DNA of 64,000 nucleotides, from the NCBI GenBank assembly GCA_963169105.1, contig OY720632.1:192202448-192266447 (forward strand), given 5' to 3'. The DNA comes from Ceriagrion tenellum (taxonomy: Eukaryota > Arthropoda > Insecta > Odonata > Coenagrionidae). Shown here one piece after another: positions 11,013-23,779 of the stretch; position 1 is the stretch's first letter; every line of letters begins with the position of its first letter. The notes below the pieces were generated by a model. It had not been told where the DNA came from, searched no databases, and saw only the letters and a list, made by a program, of their open reading frames with translations. Both the position numbers and the translations under genes were made by a program.

Positions 11013-14000
11013 GTGACCATTCCCTCCTTTACCCCTTTGTCCGTGTGCTCGAGCCGAGGGTGACTCTTTCTAGGGGTGATCTTTCCCCTTCCCTTGGATG
11101 ATACATATGTGCATGCTCATATAAATGAGTGCAGTTGACATGGTGAAAACTAATACTCTAGATGAAACTGGGCCTAGATGAATACTCCAGATGAATCACT
11201 GCTGCCTTGATGTACCCTTCATCACGAAGTAATATGAGGCTGCAATCCCTTTGTCCAATTTGTGGCGCTCATGACTGGAAAATTTACAAATAATATGTGG
11301 CCGTAAGCAGTGAGGCAAGTTACAGTATATTCAACCAATGGTTTTTGGAAATACCTTTTCGAGCATATTTTTACAATGGTAATCAATCGCAATTATAGTT
11401 CTGTACATTGCTGATTTAGATACTTGCCAATTTTTTCCTACCATCAACAGTAATGTGGCAAAATTTTTCATTTACGCATCTGTTCATGTTCTTTGTTATT
11501 TTAGAAGCCAATCAATCCAAGGGTTCGAGATCACTGACATCTCTCAAATTTTGTCTATGTTTCATAATAAACTTTCTTTCCAAGTTTATAGGAACCATCT
11601 TCTGACTGGTTTCAGCTGAAAGCTGGCCAATATACTTCACATCTCCTCTTGCCAATTCCTGTTTTTCATCTTCCGGTTTCCATGTCATCGTACCCCTCCC
11701 TCCATCCTCTCTTCCCCCCTTCTCTTGCTTCCCTCATTTCTCCTTAGGAATGCATTTTTGGCATATGAGCCCAACCATACTGTCTTCATTTTGATTCTTC
11801 TCATTAACGTTCTCCTCCTTCCTTTGCTTGTCTGTGCACCTTCATTACCCATAATTTTCATCTTTCATTAATATGACCCGTGTTTTGCTGCTAAAAGAAA
11901 GAAATCTAAAGAAAAGCACTCCAAGCAATGCACATAGGTCCTATTTTTTAAGGTCTGTTTATGTTTACAACAAAATGAATTAAACCTTTCATTAAACCTT
12001 CAGTCCTGGAAGAGATTTCGATGAGTTTTTAACCTTGTTACCAGAGGGGATTTACAAGTGTCAAGATAATTCATGAATTGTTGAATCTGTGGTCGGTTTG
12101 TCATTGAAGAGTGTGGAAATCACAACTGAGATATTTTATTTACATCATAATGTTTTGTCGATGAATAACTGTTACTGATACCACTTTTTATTTAAGTTAA
12201 GCGACCCGGGTTTCAGTTAATAATGGCCATCATCAGGCATTAACTGATATCTGTTTATCCTATTGTTTCCATAGTTGCATAATGGAAGGGGAAAAGAAGT
12301 TTGAAACGGAGGCCAGAATAGAAGTTTCAAACTTCTTCTCCCCTTCCGTTACGTAACTATGGAAACAATAGGATAAACAGATCTCAATTAATGCCTGATG
12401 ATGGTGATTATTCACTGAAACCCGGGTCGCTTAATTTAAATAAAAAGTGGTATCAGTAACATTTATTCATCGACAAAACATATAATCGAATACCACAAAG
12501 TTAAAGATGAACTAGTGAATTTTATTCACATCATCATGGATATAGAATATTACCACAAAGTAACACCTGTAATGCTTTCATATTGTCTTAGGATATTAAT
12601 TATGCCCTGAATTAGTCATTCAGGTTGTATTGTTTTTCTTCATTCTGCCGAAGGTGGATTTGTTTCTCCTCAGATTGTCTCTCGGTTTTTTCAAGGAATC
12701 GTGGCTTTTAGCTTCGAAAGCCTAAATAAGCAATGTGAAGTAAGGTATATGCACTATGCTCTGACTACTTCCTGTTTCATCACAGTTATGCCTTTGCCAT
12801 CATCATGATCACAGGTCATTAATCCTATGGTTGGTTCGATGCAGTTTACCCATTATTTTCTTTTCCTTCTCTTCTCAGTATACATTTCTTTGTGAATTCA
12901 CTTCAATTAATCAATCCATATAATATAATCATCCTTTTGCCGCAAGGTATTCTGAATTATCACAATCTTTTCTATTTCATTTATTTCTCAAGTCTCACTG
13001 CCATTGAAAAGGTTAATACTGATATATGTTGTGATGAAGGGCTTGTTTACTTCAAGGATTGGGTTCTTGAATTTCAGATTCTTCTTCTAATGAAATCTCT
13101 TTTCAGCCTCATCTGTCTCACTAGTAATTTGCACGACTGGTGATTCTCTCTCCATAGTAACAGTGTTCTGTTGCTACTTCCAGCTTCTGATGCCCAATTT
13201 ATGTCTCCTTCGAGTCTTCCTAAAACCATCAACTTAGTTTGTCTTTTTTTATCTTTTGAGCATATTTCTTCATTGGCTTTTCTAAGTTATGAAGAATTGT
13301 TAAAAATCTTTTACCTCTGCTGCCATGGCATGTGCCTTTGGCAGAATGTACCATTGCTGCCTCTTACTCTGTGTATGCCTGCATTAACTTTTTTTTACTT
13401 TTTATACCACTTATATGATGCAGAAATGTATATCAAGGGAATGCGTGCGACTCGTAGTGGTAGTTAAAACGTGTCAAGAACAATAGGAGGCATCTGCAGA
13501 TTGCATTTGCATTTTTGTGGTGTTGAGGGAGGGGAATGGGTTCCGCATGTAAAGCTCTAGAATTTGAAATAGCTTCATCATCTAACAAAGTGTTTCTTTA
13601 GCATCTTGGTGATGATTTCTAAGGTCTACAAGAAGCCTGAGGCTAGTGAGATGAAATGGTGTCCCAGCTAAGGGTATTACAGCGATAGAAAATCGTCGAG
13701 TGTGAACGTAAACATTGACAATAATCCTGATGCTTAGCTCCACAAATCATCACATTGATGGACAGGGGCACTTTTATTTCTTAGACCCCTATGATGCATT
13801 TCATTTGTATTGTCTTCCTCAGCAATGTCTATAAGTGCCTTCTCGGTCATAGGCCCATATCGCCTTGACATTGGAGGCTCTCTGTGAAATATGCATGAAT
13901 TACTAACATTTCTTTCTAAAAATTGAGCGTGCTTCTCTGCAAATTGCCATATATGTTATGGCGTGTGGTTTCCTACATTGGCTTTCTAACCTTCCTTAAT

Positions 14001-14028
14001 ATAAGATACTTCCTCTTTATCTCTGTAG
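11013..14028 (+). other. RhoGAP93B last intron
   Basis: The 3,016-bp intron runs from donor GTGACC to a pyrimidine-rich acceptor ending CTCTGTAG at 14028. Apart from the inverted repeat at 12151-12480, it holds AT-rich DNA with no coding signal I can support. Confidence 0.85.
12151..12480. repeat. 330-bp inverted repeat (two 157-bp arms) in RhoGAP93B intron
   Basis: Bases 12151-12307 and 12324-12480 are reverse complements with only scattered differences, separated by a 16-bp spacer. The arms share words such as GATACCACTTTTTATTTAA, GCGACCCGGGTTTCAG and CTGTTTATCCTATTG. Each arm, read outward, contains CTGATGA, one base, a short stem and GAAAC (12395 onward on the + strand; mirrored on the minus strand near 12237-12213). 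It may be a palindromic insertion of two copies of a retroelement terminal region or a foldback transposon. A transcript of the intron would form a very stable hairpin. Confidence 0.88.
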
Positions 14029-14223
14029 ATATTCACACAGCAGGAGGTGGTCCAGGCTACAAAAATGGATGCGAGCAATTTAGCAATGGTCATGGCTCCA
14101 AACATCCTACGATGCACATCCCGAGATCCTCGAGTGATATTTGAGAATGCCCGGAAGGAGATGGCTTTCATACGCACCTTGATTCAGTCGCTGGACACGT
14201 CATTCATGGAAGGCATCTACTAG
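14029..14223 (+). CDS. RhoGAP93B/Vilse (ARHGAP39 orthologue), last coding exon
   Basis: The exon encodes 64 residues and a TAG stop at 14221-14223. The sequence KMDASNLAMVMAPNILRC holds the conserved Asn and the NLA.V.APN segment of RhoGAP domains, and DPRVIFENARKEMAFIRTLI followed by SLDTSFMEGIY matches the C-terminus of ARHGAP39/Vilse, where the GAP domain is the last thing in the protein. It joins in phase 0 to the exon ending at 11012, giving LIRFLQ then IFTQQEVVQATK. No frame damage is seen and the gene looks intact in this part. Human ARHGAP39 ends with a very similar stretch, so the orthology call is strong. Confidence 0.95.
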   Translation: MFTQQEVVQATKMDASNLAMVMAPNILRCTSRDPRVIFENARKEMAFIRTLIQSLDTSFMEGIY

Positions 14224-15804
14224 TCCACCTCTGTTGGAGAGGGGGGAATCGGAATGTTTGAGCCGAGTCCTGCATGGACAGCTGTGGCACCGGAGCCTCT
14301 AGAGGGGAACCTCATTCCCGCAGCGAGTGAGTGAGTGAATGGTGTGTGCATTGAATGCTGTACCTTGCCTCCGCAAGTGTCGGAAGAGTGGGGTAATTGT
14401 TGATTCCTTCAGCTCACGACTACAAATGACCATTATCTAGTCTTTAATACAGATGAAAAGAGGATTTCTTGGAAATGTATAGTCTTTGTACAATGTGTAA
14501 TTTTTAGTTGAATTATGGAAAGAATTCACTCACCTTTGTCACATCCTCAGTTTCATTGGCACTGCTCGGGTGATGTCGAATGGCCTCGAATACCAATTCC
14601 TCTGCAGTGGCCTCTCGTGAGGTGTGGGCCAATAGTTATCAAAGCTACTTAATCAGCAAGTCTTGTTGGTGCTATATTTACAGACATTAATGAGTGTGAG
14701 TGGATGGAGGATTGGTTTCCCCAATCTCCAGTGTTATTGTTATTGCGCTTGCTTGGTATGTGTGTATGTGAGTACGAGTGTTTCCCCGTGACGAGAAGTA
14801 CGTGAGGTAGAGAGGCTGTTTCTTGTTGATTTTTCTGTTAAACTTTCTCGACATTGGGTGATAGGTCTTTCTGGAAGTTTAGTTTGACCGCAGCTTGTTT
14901 GCATTGCGTGGCTGGACTATGTTCTAGTTTGTGTGTACAGGTCATCTCGAGCATGCAAGTTGAGCCTGAAATTCTTTGTGCCGATATTTGGATGCATCTC
15001 TCTCTCTCTGTGGTTCCATTTTTTGTGGGCTCTTTGTTGCACTTGTGTGGAGTTTCCAGGGGCAGGAATGAGTGTGGCAGCGTTGGTGTGCTAACATGTG
15101 CCAGCCGTGTCGTGTGAGAGATGTGTGAGCCAAGCAGCCTCTCCTCCCCTCTTGTTATAGTTCCTATTCTTCCTGCTTCCAATCAATTGTTTGTCTCTGG
15201 TGGCCATGTTGTTTTTGCTTGAACGTTGAGTGGCTCTGAGTCCATATTTTAAAGGAAGTATCAATAAGTCTGCGAATGTGAGTGAAGGCCTCTTATTTTC
15301 TGATCGCATCCATGGAAAACACCATCAGAGTAGTAAAGTGACTTAAGGTATGTGGAGGAGCAGTGTGTGAGAGCTATGTATCATTCAGTGTTATCATGAG
15401 AATCATTTGCTAATTATATTTGTACCATTAGCAAATACATTTTTTTATCTAGAAAGAAGTTGAGTTCCGGTTGTTAATTCTTTGATGCTCTACTTCTAAA
15501 CTCATACCCTTAAATGGAACGATTACTATACCTGGGCAACATTATGCAATGAATATCATTTTAATTATGTTTAATGTTTAAATGCTCACAGTTTAGTATT
15601 ATGCATGACATTTCATTCCAGAAATACCATATTTCCTTGAATATAGTGCAACAATGAGAGTTGTGGAAGGTACTTTGCAAAATACAAAAAATAGGAATAA
15701 GTATTTATACTGTAATCTATTTTAAGTTGTATGTTAAGTACATGGAATCCCTTCAGTTCCATAAAATATTTGTTTAAGTTTTTCCAAAAATTTCTCTCAA
15801 TAAA
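14224..15804 (+). other. Probable RhoGAP93B 3' UTR
   Basis: Sequence downstream of the TAG stop has no conserved frame. The first canonical AATAAA on the + strand is at 15799-15804, which would give a 3' UTR of about 1.6 kb. A shorter UTR using a variant signal cannot be excluded. Confidence 0.45.
15799..15804 (+). promoter_or_regulatory. Candidate polyadenylation signal for RhoGAP93B
   Basis: AATAAA, the first canonical hexamer after the stop codon on this strand. Use is inferred, not shown. Confidence 0.4.
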
Positions 15805-18800
15805 CTACATATAGCCTTGATGTAAAGGGATTGCCAAAAGTCTACATTTACTGGTGTTTGATCAAAGTCTCCTTCCTCCACTGTTGTATGTTGTCTTCAG
15901 CTAATCCTGAAGTGAGGCTTGAGATGCCTGAAGGTATTTACAAGGTGCAATCGTCTTGTCTTCCCTTCCATCCATGCTGTGGCTTGTGTTTCTCCAGCAT
16001 AAGAGCCCTCAACGGATCTCTTCCTCATGGTATGCCTTTCTGATCTGATTGGCTCCAACTGCGATTGGAGGCTTCATGTTCTTGCTCAGCAATGAAAATT
16101 CATGGTTTCCAGTCTGTTACCACACCCTGTATTCTTTTCTTTTAGTAATCTTTGAAGGCTCATTGAAACGCATCATTTAGTACTTGGCATTAATATTTTA
16201 TCCCTCATAGAATTTGGACCAAATCAGAATGCATTTTTTATCTTTATCTTTTTATGTCTCATGACACAAGATTGCAGCATGTACTAGCCAACTCCTTTCA
16301 CTTAATAGCACTCTGGTGTGGTACCCCTTATTCATTTCAGCTAATCCTAGACCAAGTGTACAGTCATCCTTCCCTTTTCGTGCGCATAAAGTATCATCCT
16401 GAATGGTAATTTTTCCTTGGGCATCGTTTTATGCTATTATATCACACAAGGGAGTAATTTTTTCTACTTTTCTATGACTGCAGTGTTACTGCCATTGGTT
16501 TTCTCCTACTCAATGGCTTTAATTTCTCATTTTTGTTTTTTAATTGAGTGACATAATGCCACGTCAAAATGAAGCAAATGGAGGGTTTTGATCAGCATTT
16601 CCTGTGACAGACCAGGTAGTCATGCTTTACATGCTTTTTATTTAAGTGTGTGGTTTATTTATAGAGGTTGTTTTTAGTAACCTCTTGCCTTATCCTAAGG
16701 TTTTATCTTCCTCTCTTCTTGAGAATTCATTAACTTGACTTTCCATAGCAAATTCAACAACACATCTTACTTTGTCTTCCAATCACTCCTTAAGAAGATA
16801 AAATTTTGAACACCTTTCCTTTTCTCATTAATGATATGCTCAAATTTGTTAAAATTGTACTCTAATAAATGTTGTGTTACTTCTGGAATTCCGTACTCTT
16901 TAAACTTTCAGCTCCATTTCTTCCTTCTGCCGTATTAGTAGCAAATTCTTTATAATGCATGTCGAGGTTTCATCTAATTCCTCTGATAACTTTTCGTTTG
17001 CCTTCTGTTTAATGTACTCAATTCTTTTCTCATCACTGGAGTGATCAACTTAGGCAATTCTGAAAATAAATTCTGTTCACTGATAAGAATCTTTACTGCT
17101 GAGAGACATTTGTTTAGCATTGCTAACCAAGGTGAATGTTATGTTGTTTTGCCTTGACCATGATCAATTTTTACTGATTTCACTTCTGTAATGTATGTTA
17201 CTGATTTTTTCCACTTGGTAACTGTACCAAAGAATTGTGACAAGAACATGATATTGTCACTCTGAAACAACTCCAAACATGTGTTCACATCAAGGTCACC
17301 ATTTCTTGTTTTGTATCTCATGAGTTTCTACAGAGTTAAATCAGAATGGCCTCATTACATGACATGCAGCCTCCTTCTTGCTGCCTGCCGTGTAAAACCG
17401 AAAGGTGCTGTGTCAACATTATGTCTCATTTCACGTGCATTGTAGCATTTTTCCAGACACCTGTTTGGTTACAATATTTTTTTCTTTATTTCCTCTCCAG
17501 CATAATGCCTGTGCAGTCTGGAATGGTTACATGACAACTCAATTAACTTACAAAGCAACATTTCAAAACTCCAACCTTGAATTCAATGTCAGTCATTTAA
17601 GTGCACCTTCTGACCTGTACATACTGCCATATAAATAGTGTTAAGATTGTGACTATAATCTTACAATTATAATTAGTTGAAAAGCAATGAAAACTTTATG
17701 TAAATGCACTTTTTAAGGAGGTTAACATTGCACTACATTCAGGCAAATATGGTATCTTATTATGGTAGCCTTCTGTTCGATTAAGAAAGTCAACCCAAAA
17801 GTACAGTTAAGTCTCTTTACAGTGAAGTATGTAGATGGGATCCAAAATTTACCTATTTCCATCTAGCTAATATTTCTCTAAAGGTTACTCTGCTCTGGTA
17901 TCCTTTTCAATATCATCTCTGACATGGCCCATTTAATGAATCAGGCTCAAACATTGATTAGATAGATTACATTTATTGATTAAAATGGATAAATGTCCTA
18001 AATTTTACTTCCTTGTGGAGGAAGATTGATTTAATTCTCATTTCCTTTTTATGTCCCTTGTTTTTCTCTTATATCCCAATCAAAGACGATGAGCTCTAAT
18101 CCTGCCTCCCATGAAACTGTAAACTTTACACTAATGCTATGAGAAAAGCATCAGCAACTCATGCTGTGGATTTCCTTCAATTGAATCATCCTCATATGTA
18201 TCATAATATTGTTGGTTTTCTTCTTCCAAGTCATTAATAGATCTGAGCTGTGGGAAAATATATTGCAATATATGTGTATTGCAGGTTAATTAAAGATTTT
18301 TCACACAGTTGAAGGCCTCTAACAACATAGCTAAGAAATAGAAGTAATGAGGCTATTAATGATCTGAGTATTATTCGTGCATTATTGCATATTTTTCTCT
18401 GTTATTTTGCACCATTAACGATAGACCCTTTGAGTGATGCTCTCTTTATGCTCGAAAATTGCCCAGACCACCATACTTTTGATGCTGATATTATGACAGA
18501 AATTGAGGGCTTATCTTCAGACATGTATGGTAACTAATGGTTCAACCATAATTGATATTTTTTTAAATACTTATTTATACTAAAGGCTAGGCACATTGCC
18601 ATGCTAATGGTTAAATAACAATCTGGCAATATAATTGAATAAAATTGTGAAAATTTAGTCTTAATAAATTATTAAAGCCAAATTGCGAGCATTAAATATT
18701 GGTTATAAAAATAAAGCAAAGACGAAACTGAAAATTTCTGTTGAATTTGCATTTTAACACTTGGCAACCTTTTATGGAAGAAATGGTTAGTGAACTCCAT

Positions 18801-19073
18801 AATTTTGGAAAACTGGAGAAAACTTTAAGCTTGTATTTAGTGTATTGTATATGATCTGAAGTTCATGGCTGAATAGTGATTTCACTGTATCAAATCATAC
18901 ACTATATCAATTTTTTTCACCAGTAAAAGCCTGTATTGATTAGTGGGTCTGCCTTGCTCATTTCTCTATATTAAATTTTTACAATGTAGTGTTTCACTAT
19001 GAAGAGACTATACTGTATTTGCGATGACATTGTGCACTGTTATGAAAGATTTGGTGCTTCCCTGGCAAATGAT

Positions 19074-19218
19074 AAATGTGGCGTGTTCTCAGGATTCGTT
19101 TTGACTTCCTGACATGTAGCACTTCCATCCATTACCTGAAGGTAATGGAAGTGCTATTTGTCAAAATACTGGCAGAAGCCATTACCTAACCAGTATGAAT
19201 TCTGAGAACATCACATTT
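19074..19218. repeat. Small foldback element with nested inverted arms
   Basis: The outer arms (19074-19100 and 19195-19218) share AAATGTG, GTTCTCAG and ATTC as inverted copies with few mismatches. The inner arms, 19118-19137 and 19140-19155, pair as AGCACTTCCAT...ATTACCT with AGGTAATGGAAGTGCT, apart from a 4-base duplication in the left arm. The whole resembles a MITE-type foldback of about 145 bp. No clear target-site duplication could be fixed by eye. Confidence 0.65.
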
Positions 19219-22200
19219 GTTCACTGTTTTCTGTCTTACATTTCCAGAATTCATTTTGGTCCACTTGATGGGCACAGTTTGGGTTGTTTCTCATTGTTGA
19301 AGATGTCTGTCATGGAAGTAACATTTTGATCTCGTAGCATTCTCGAATACTGAAAATGGCATACTAGAATAATGGGAAGGGATTATTACTTGTGTGTATG
19401 AAAAGTGCTGAGGAGAGAGAGGTCTTGAAGCCTGGATCGAGAGTGTGATGTGGGGGAACAACGAACATGGCTCACTCTCTCTATTGACCTTCCCCCCCTA
19501 CCCACCCTCCTTTTGCTTCCACCTTGCCGTGAAGTCTCCGTGGCAGGACGAGGGATGCGATGGAAAGTCTGAGTCAAGTCGAATGCTTGTTTGTGTGTGA
19601 ACTTGAACAAGTGCTAATGTCCCGAGTGCCGCCTGGTGAGTTTTGTGGAAGGGAGAGAGAAGATGTTACTCTCGAAGGGTGGACAGCTTTCAACTTGTGA
19701 CCCATGGTTGCATGGTTCTCTTATTGTGGCCTTCGGAACCTTGTGGAAGCAAGCACCATGGAGGATGTATGGGTGCATCATTTTCTGTCGATAGGATCGA
19801 GTACGTGGTAGCTTTTTTTATTATATCTCATATTGTTATTGATTTAAGGGTCAGTGCAGTGTTAAGGAGAAGTTATTGAGAGAGACTAGGTTTCCTGCTA
19901 TCATGCTAAATGGCAGTTATATCCTAAACTTGATATTGTGCCGGCTGTACTAGTTAATTTTAAACTGAGAGAGTGGGGGAATATTTGAGTTCTGGTGAAT
20001 ATTGTCGTAAGGTGGGTGAATGGAGTTGCACCAAGTGCCATTAAAATTAGCCTCGTGCATTTTATTCCTCGGATGTAATCGTATGCCTGTGCCAAGATAG
20101 TTCTGGGCATTCACTCACAAATGCACTTGTTGCAGGTACACTGGCTCACTCAAATGTGCATTTCTAATCTTTGCACTTAGATGTTTCACCTTGCTTTTAA
20201 CTCATGAGTGTATGATCTGATTCTATTGTTGTGTAAGTGGCCGCTGATACAGAATTAACTCTCCTGCCCGAAAGCTAAATGTATAAAGGTTATAATCTTG
20301 TGTTGTTATTTCTTTTTGAAATGCAACTAGAAGTGAAAAACTCAGCTACTCTTTTTGATTAATTTATCCAATCTAATGTCAATTAAACATCTCTTGCACT
20401 CTGTAGTGGTAATAACTCCCTCAATTTTGGTAAAATAGAAATTTGCAAATATGCTGTTGGTGATCAGATTATGAGAAGCTGTGGATTTAGGCCGATGGGT
20501 AGAGGGTGAACGTTTAAAGTGAATTTACTTCTTGTGACAATATGCATGCCCCAAGTTCCACCTCCCGCATTACCCTCTCCCTGCAGCTAAGAAAGAAAGT
20601 AGCAGAAATGCAGAACTATTTTGTGTATTAATTCCATTTTCTCGCTGGAATCCAGTCTGTGCATTAGAGAAGTGTGCATTTGAGGCATTTCCTTAAAATG
20701 CTGCTAAGCCATTCTAAGCCAATTGGTAATTTGTTTTTTCATAGAATTCACATCAGTGCATAACTTTTCTATGACTATTTCCTGCTTAACTTTAAGTTAT
20801 CCAAGGTTGATGTTGATGAAGCATATGATTGTTCCCATTCTGTAAAAATATTGCAGGTTCCTTTCCACCCATGTTCACTGCCCGAAAAAGAATCTCGCTA
20901 TACCATCCTGATTTCTATCTTTATTAATATTTGACCAGTTGCCTTTCCTCTCAACTAATGAAGAATATATTTTACTGATGTGTTTCATTTACAAATCATC
21001 CATTTTTTATGGCATATGTACTCCAACACTAACTAGTCTATTCAGAAATCTCATGCAAATATATTCCAGTAACCATACTGTCCTTTGTGCTGAAAACTTT
21101 TCCAACCTTATTGTGGCAGCTGAGGAGTGAAGCCACTCCAATATTTGTTCATTTTTGGCTGTTGTTTCCACCTGTCTGTTGTGGTGGAGAGAGGTGATCA
21201 ATTTTTTTTGGGGGGGCTTGAATGTCTTGGATGCTTAACTATACATTGCCATGTCATGTTAAGGTGAAAACACTGCCTAACTTAGTCAGTGTTATCTGAA
21301 TGGACATTAGTAAAAACCTGGCTCTTTTGTTTTTAATGCCTCTCAGGATGGAAAAATCAGAGATGTTGAGGAAATGTGTGGAAAAAAAGCCATTGTTAGT
21401 TGAGTAAGGTGTGTGATGACACGCAAAACCTTCAAGATGATTAGAGCATCATGATTTTGGGCTCAAAGTTACCTTGGGTTGATTAAGGTTTTTCCATTTT
21501 GAAGTGTGTCACATTGCAACAGCAGGTGGGAAAAGACAGTGTTCTGTGCATTTTCACATTATATGATGTGTTTATTCGAAGATTGACTTTAATTGATGTC
21601 CTCGGCAGTTTCTGACTTTACTTTTGGATATGAGCAGTGGTGCTCTTCTTAGGGTTGCATAAAAATTGGTGCTTTATAATTGAGTTTATATTTCATGTTT
21701 TGAGCTCCATCAACTTGCATGATGCTAATGATATGTGATAAAATATTGTGTGCTGTCAAGAGACTGTATTTGTCTTTGTTATATTTATATGCTTGCTTTT
21801 CAAATTTTGTTTCATATATGCATGAAGGGACTGGGAATCCTCACTTAAAAATATGATAGACAGGACTGGTAAAAATTGCAGTGAAATTTTGGGCCCCTAA
21901 TTTCAGGGATCATCTCTACACTAGTCCATTTCTTTTGATTCAATTCCAACAAAAATAATTTTTGACGAGTTATATTTAGATGATGATCACTGACCCTTGT
22001 TTGTCTTTTTGGAATCAATGATTTAGGAACGTTTTGGTAGGATTTTCATGTTGTCTCTTGATTTTATTGTAAAACATATATCCATTGTGTAGAATTATAT
22101 CATTCTGATTTTCATTCATTTCTTTGGAATTGAAATGTTAATTGCCACTTACTCAGCATGAGCATATGTGCGTGTGTAATTTTTCATCATGATCCCATAT

Positions 22201-23301
22201 ATTCTGTGCCATTTACAGTGGAGGAAAAAATCCTTGTGTGCTAGCATTGTGAATTTAAATTTAATTGTAAATAGAGTACGTTCAACCAAGAGAATGTGGC
22301 TGTTTGTTTTGAGGAAATTTGTAAATTCAATGTGGAGAGTGGAATTAATCAGATACTACCTAGAAACCAAAGTGCATTTGTTAATGTGTACATATTTGAG
22401 TACCTATCCACTGTTTGTGGAGCTGTTACAAAGTACACAGCATGTAAAGTTAGATGAGGAAGATGTTTTATATATAATTTTGAAGTATTAACACGTTTCT
22501 TGAGTACTTTTGTAATTTAATTTATTTAAATCTCTTTCCAATGTGTCTACTTTCAGTTATTTTTGGTAGGGAAATTATTATGATGTAATATATATTATGA
22601 TGAATTGTTTTTTTTTATTTACTCGTGCATGTTAATTTGTATGAGGAAGTTTTTTATGAAATAAAAAAAATCCTGAGGCAAATTTCTTGTGTATTATTTT
22701 TAGGTTGAATGGACCTAAATTCATTTTTTTGCTAACTCAGATGAGAGATTTATGACCAAAATGATAGTTTCTTGACCTAAATGTTTGGTATCTACCCATT
22801 TGCTCTAGTGCATTGTTCAACCGTCAATGCAATAGTGCGCGGGTGCTCCATTCACGTCAGGCCCTGCACACAAGGGAGTGATCTAAGCATGTAGAAGAGG
22901 CATTCATGAAATAGGTGATTCCCTGTTCTAGAAGCTGTACTAATCCAGTTCAGCTGACTTGACAGCTGATTTCATCAGGTAGGACTGTAAGAGTGGTTCC
23001 TGATTGGGGCTGAATTGTGCAGCCGTGAAATTCTGCACCATTTTTAGGATTAACCCTTTGTCTGGTGAGAAAATACCATGGTGCTTGCTTGTATTTGAGA
23101 GTTTTGATTGTATTCACGTTAATTTAGTAACCCAGAGTGAAGGTGAGATGAAAGCAAAGAGAAGGGAAAAGTTAAGATTCTTATTTCTTGGTCTTATAGA
23201 ACTCGGGGAGGAATGAGAAACTTATTGTCATTTGTTTTTAGCTGTGATTTGTGGCCTTAGACCTTAAGGGATTATTCAGTAGCTTATTACAGTACACTCT
23301 C

Positions 23302-23354
23302 GTTATAACTTAAAGGTATTAGGGCATGAAATGTAGGTACCTTTAAGTTATAAC
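23302..23354. repeat. 17-bp inverted repeat, pogo/Tigger-like terminus
   Basis: GTTATAACTTAAAGGTA at 23302-23318 is perfectly inverted at 23338-23354, with a 19-bp spacer. The preceding bases CAGTACACTCTCG resemble ends of pogo/Tigger-type (Tc1/mariner superfamily) elements that begin CAGTA.ACTCTCGTTATAA. Only one such end is seen nearby, so this may be a solo end or a chance hairpin. Confidence 0.5.
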
Positions 23355-23760
23355 AAATAATGTTACCGAAACATCTAATAATAATTTTCAGTTGGGAGAT
23401 CTTGCAGGCATTGGAGAATCAGCTGGGATATCCTACTGGCTTTAATGAAGTTATGATGAAAATGGCTGCCAGGAAGCTATTTATCAATGAATAGAATCTA
23501 CTAAATAGGTTTTTTGTCTTACTCTGTTTCTTTCTTCACAATGCCGTACTTTCTATCACTTGCAAGACACCTCTGTCACTCTTCCTTTCATTTCTTCCTC
23601 CTGGCTAACTACAATTTTCCCGTGTATCATGGTCCTAGATATCCACCATCTCTCGTTACTTCCCACAATCTGCCCACTCTTGAATTGTTTTAACCACCCT
23701 CTTCCTTCCTCTACCATTCCTATTACTCCCATGGCCATAGTCGTCCTCTTGTCCACCTTA

Positions 23761-23779
23761 CCCCCCCCCCCCCCCCCCC
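23761..23779 (+). repeat. Poly-C run
   Basis: An uninterrupted run of 19 C, preceded by TTA and followed by AACATC. Length is likely to vary between individuals and is prone to sequencing error. Confidence 0.9.
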
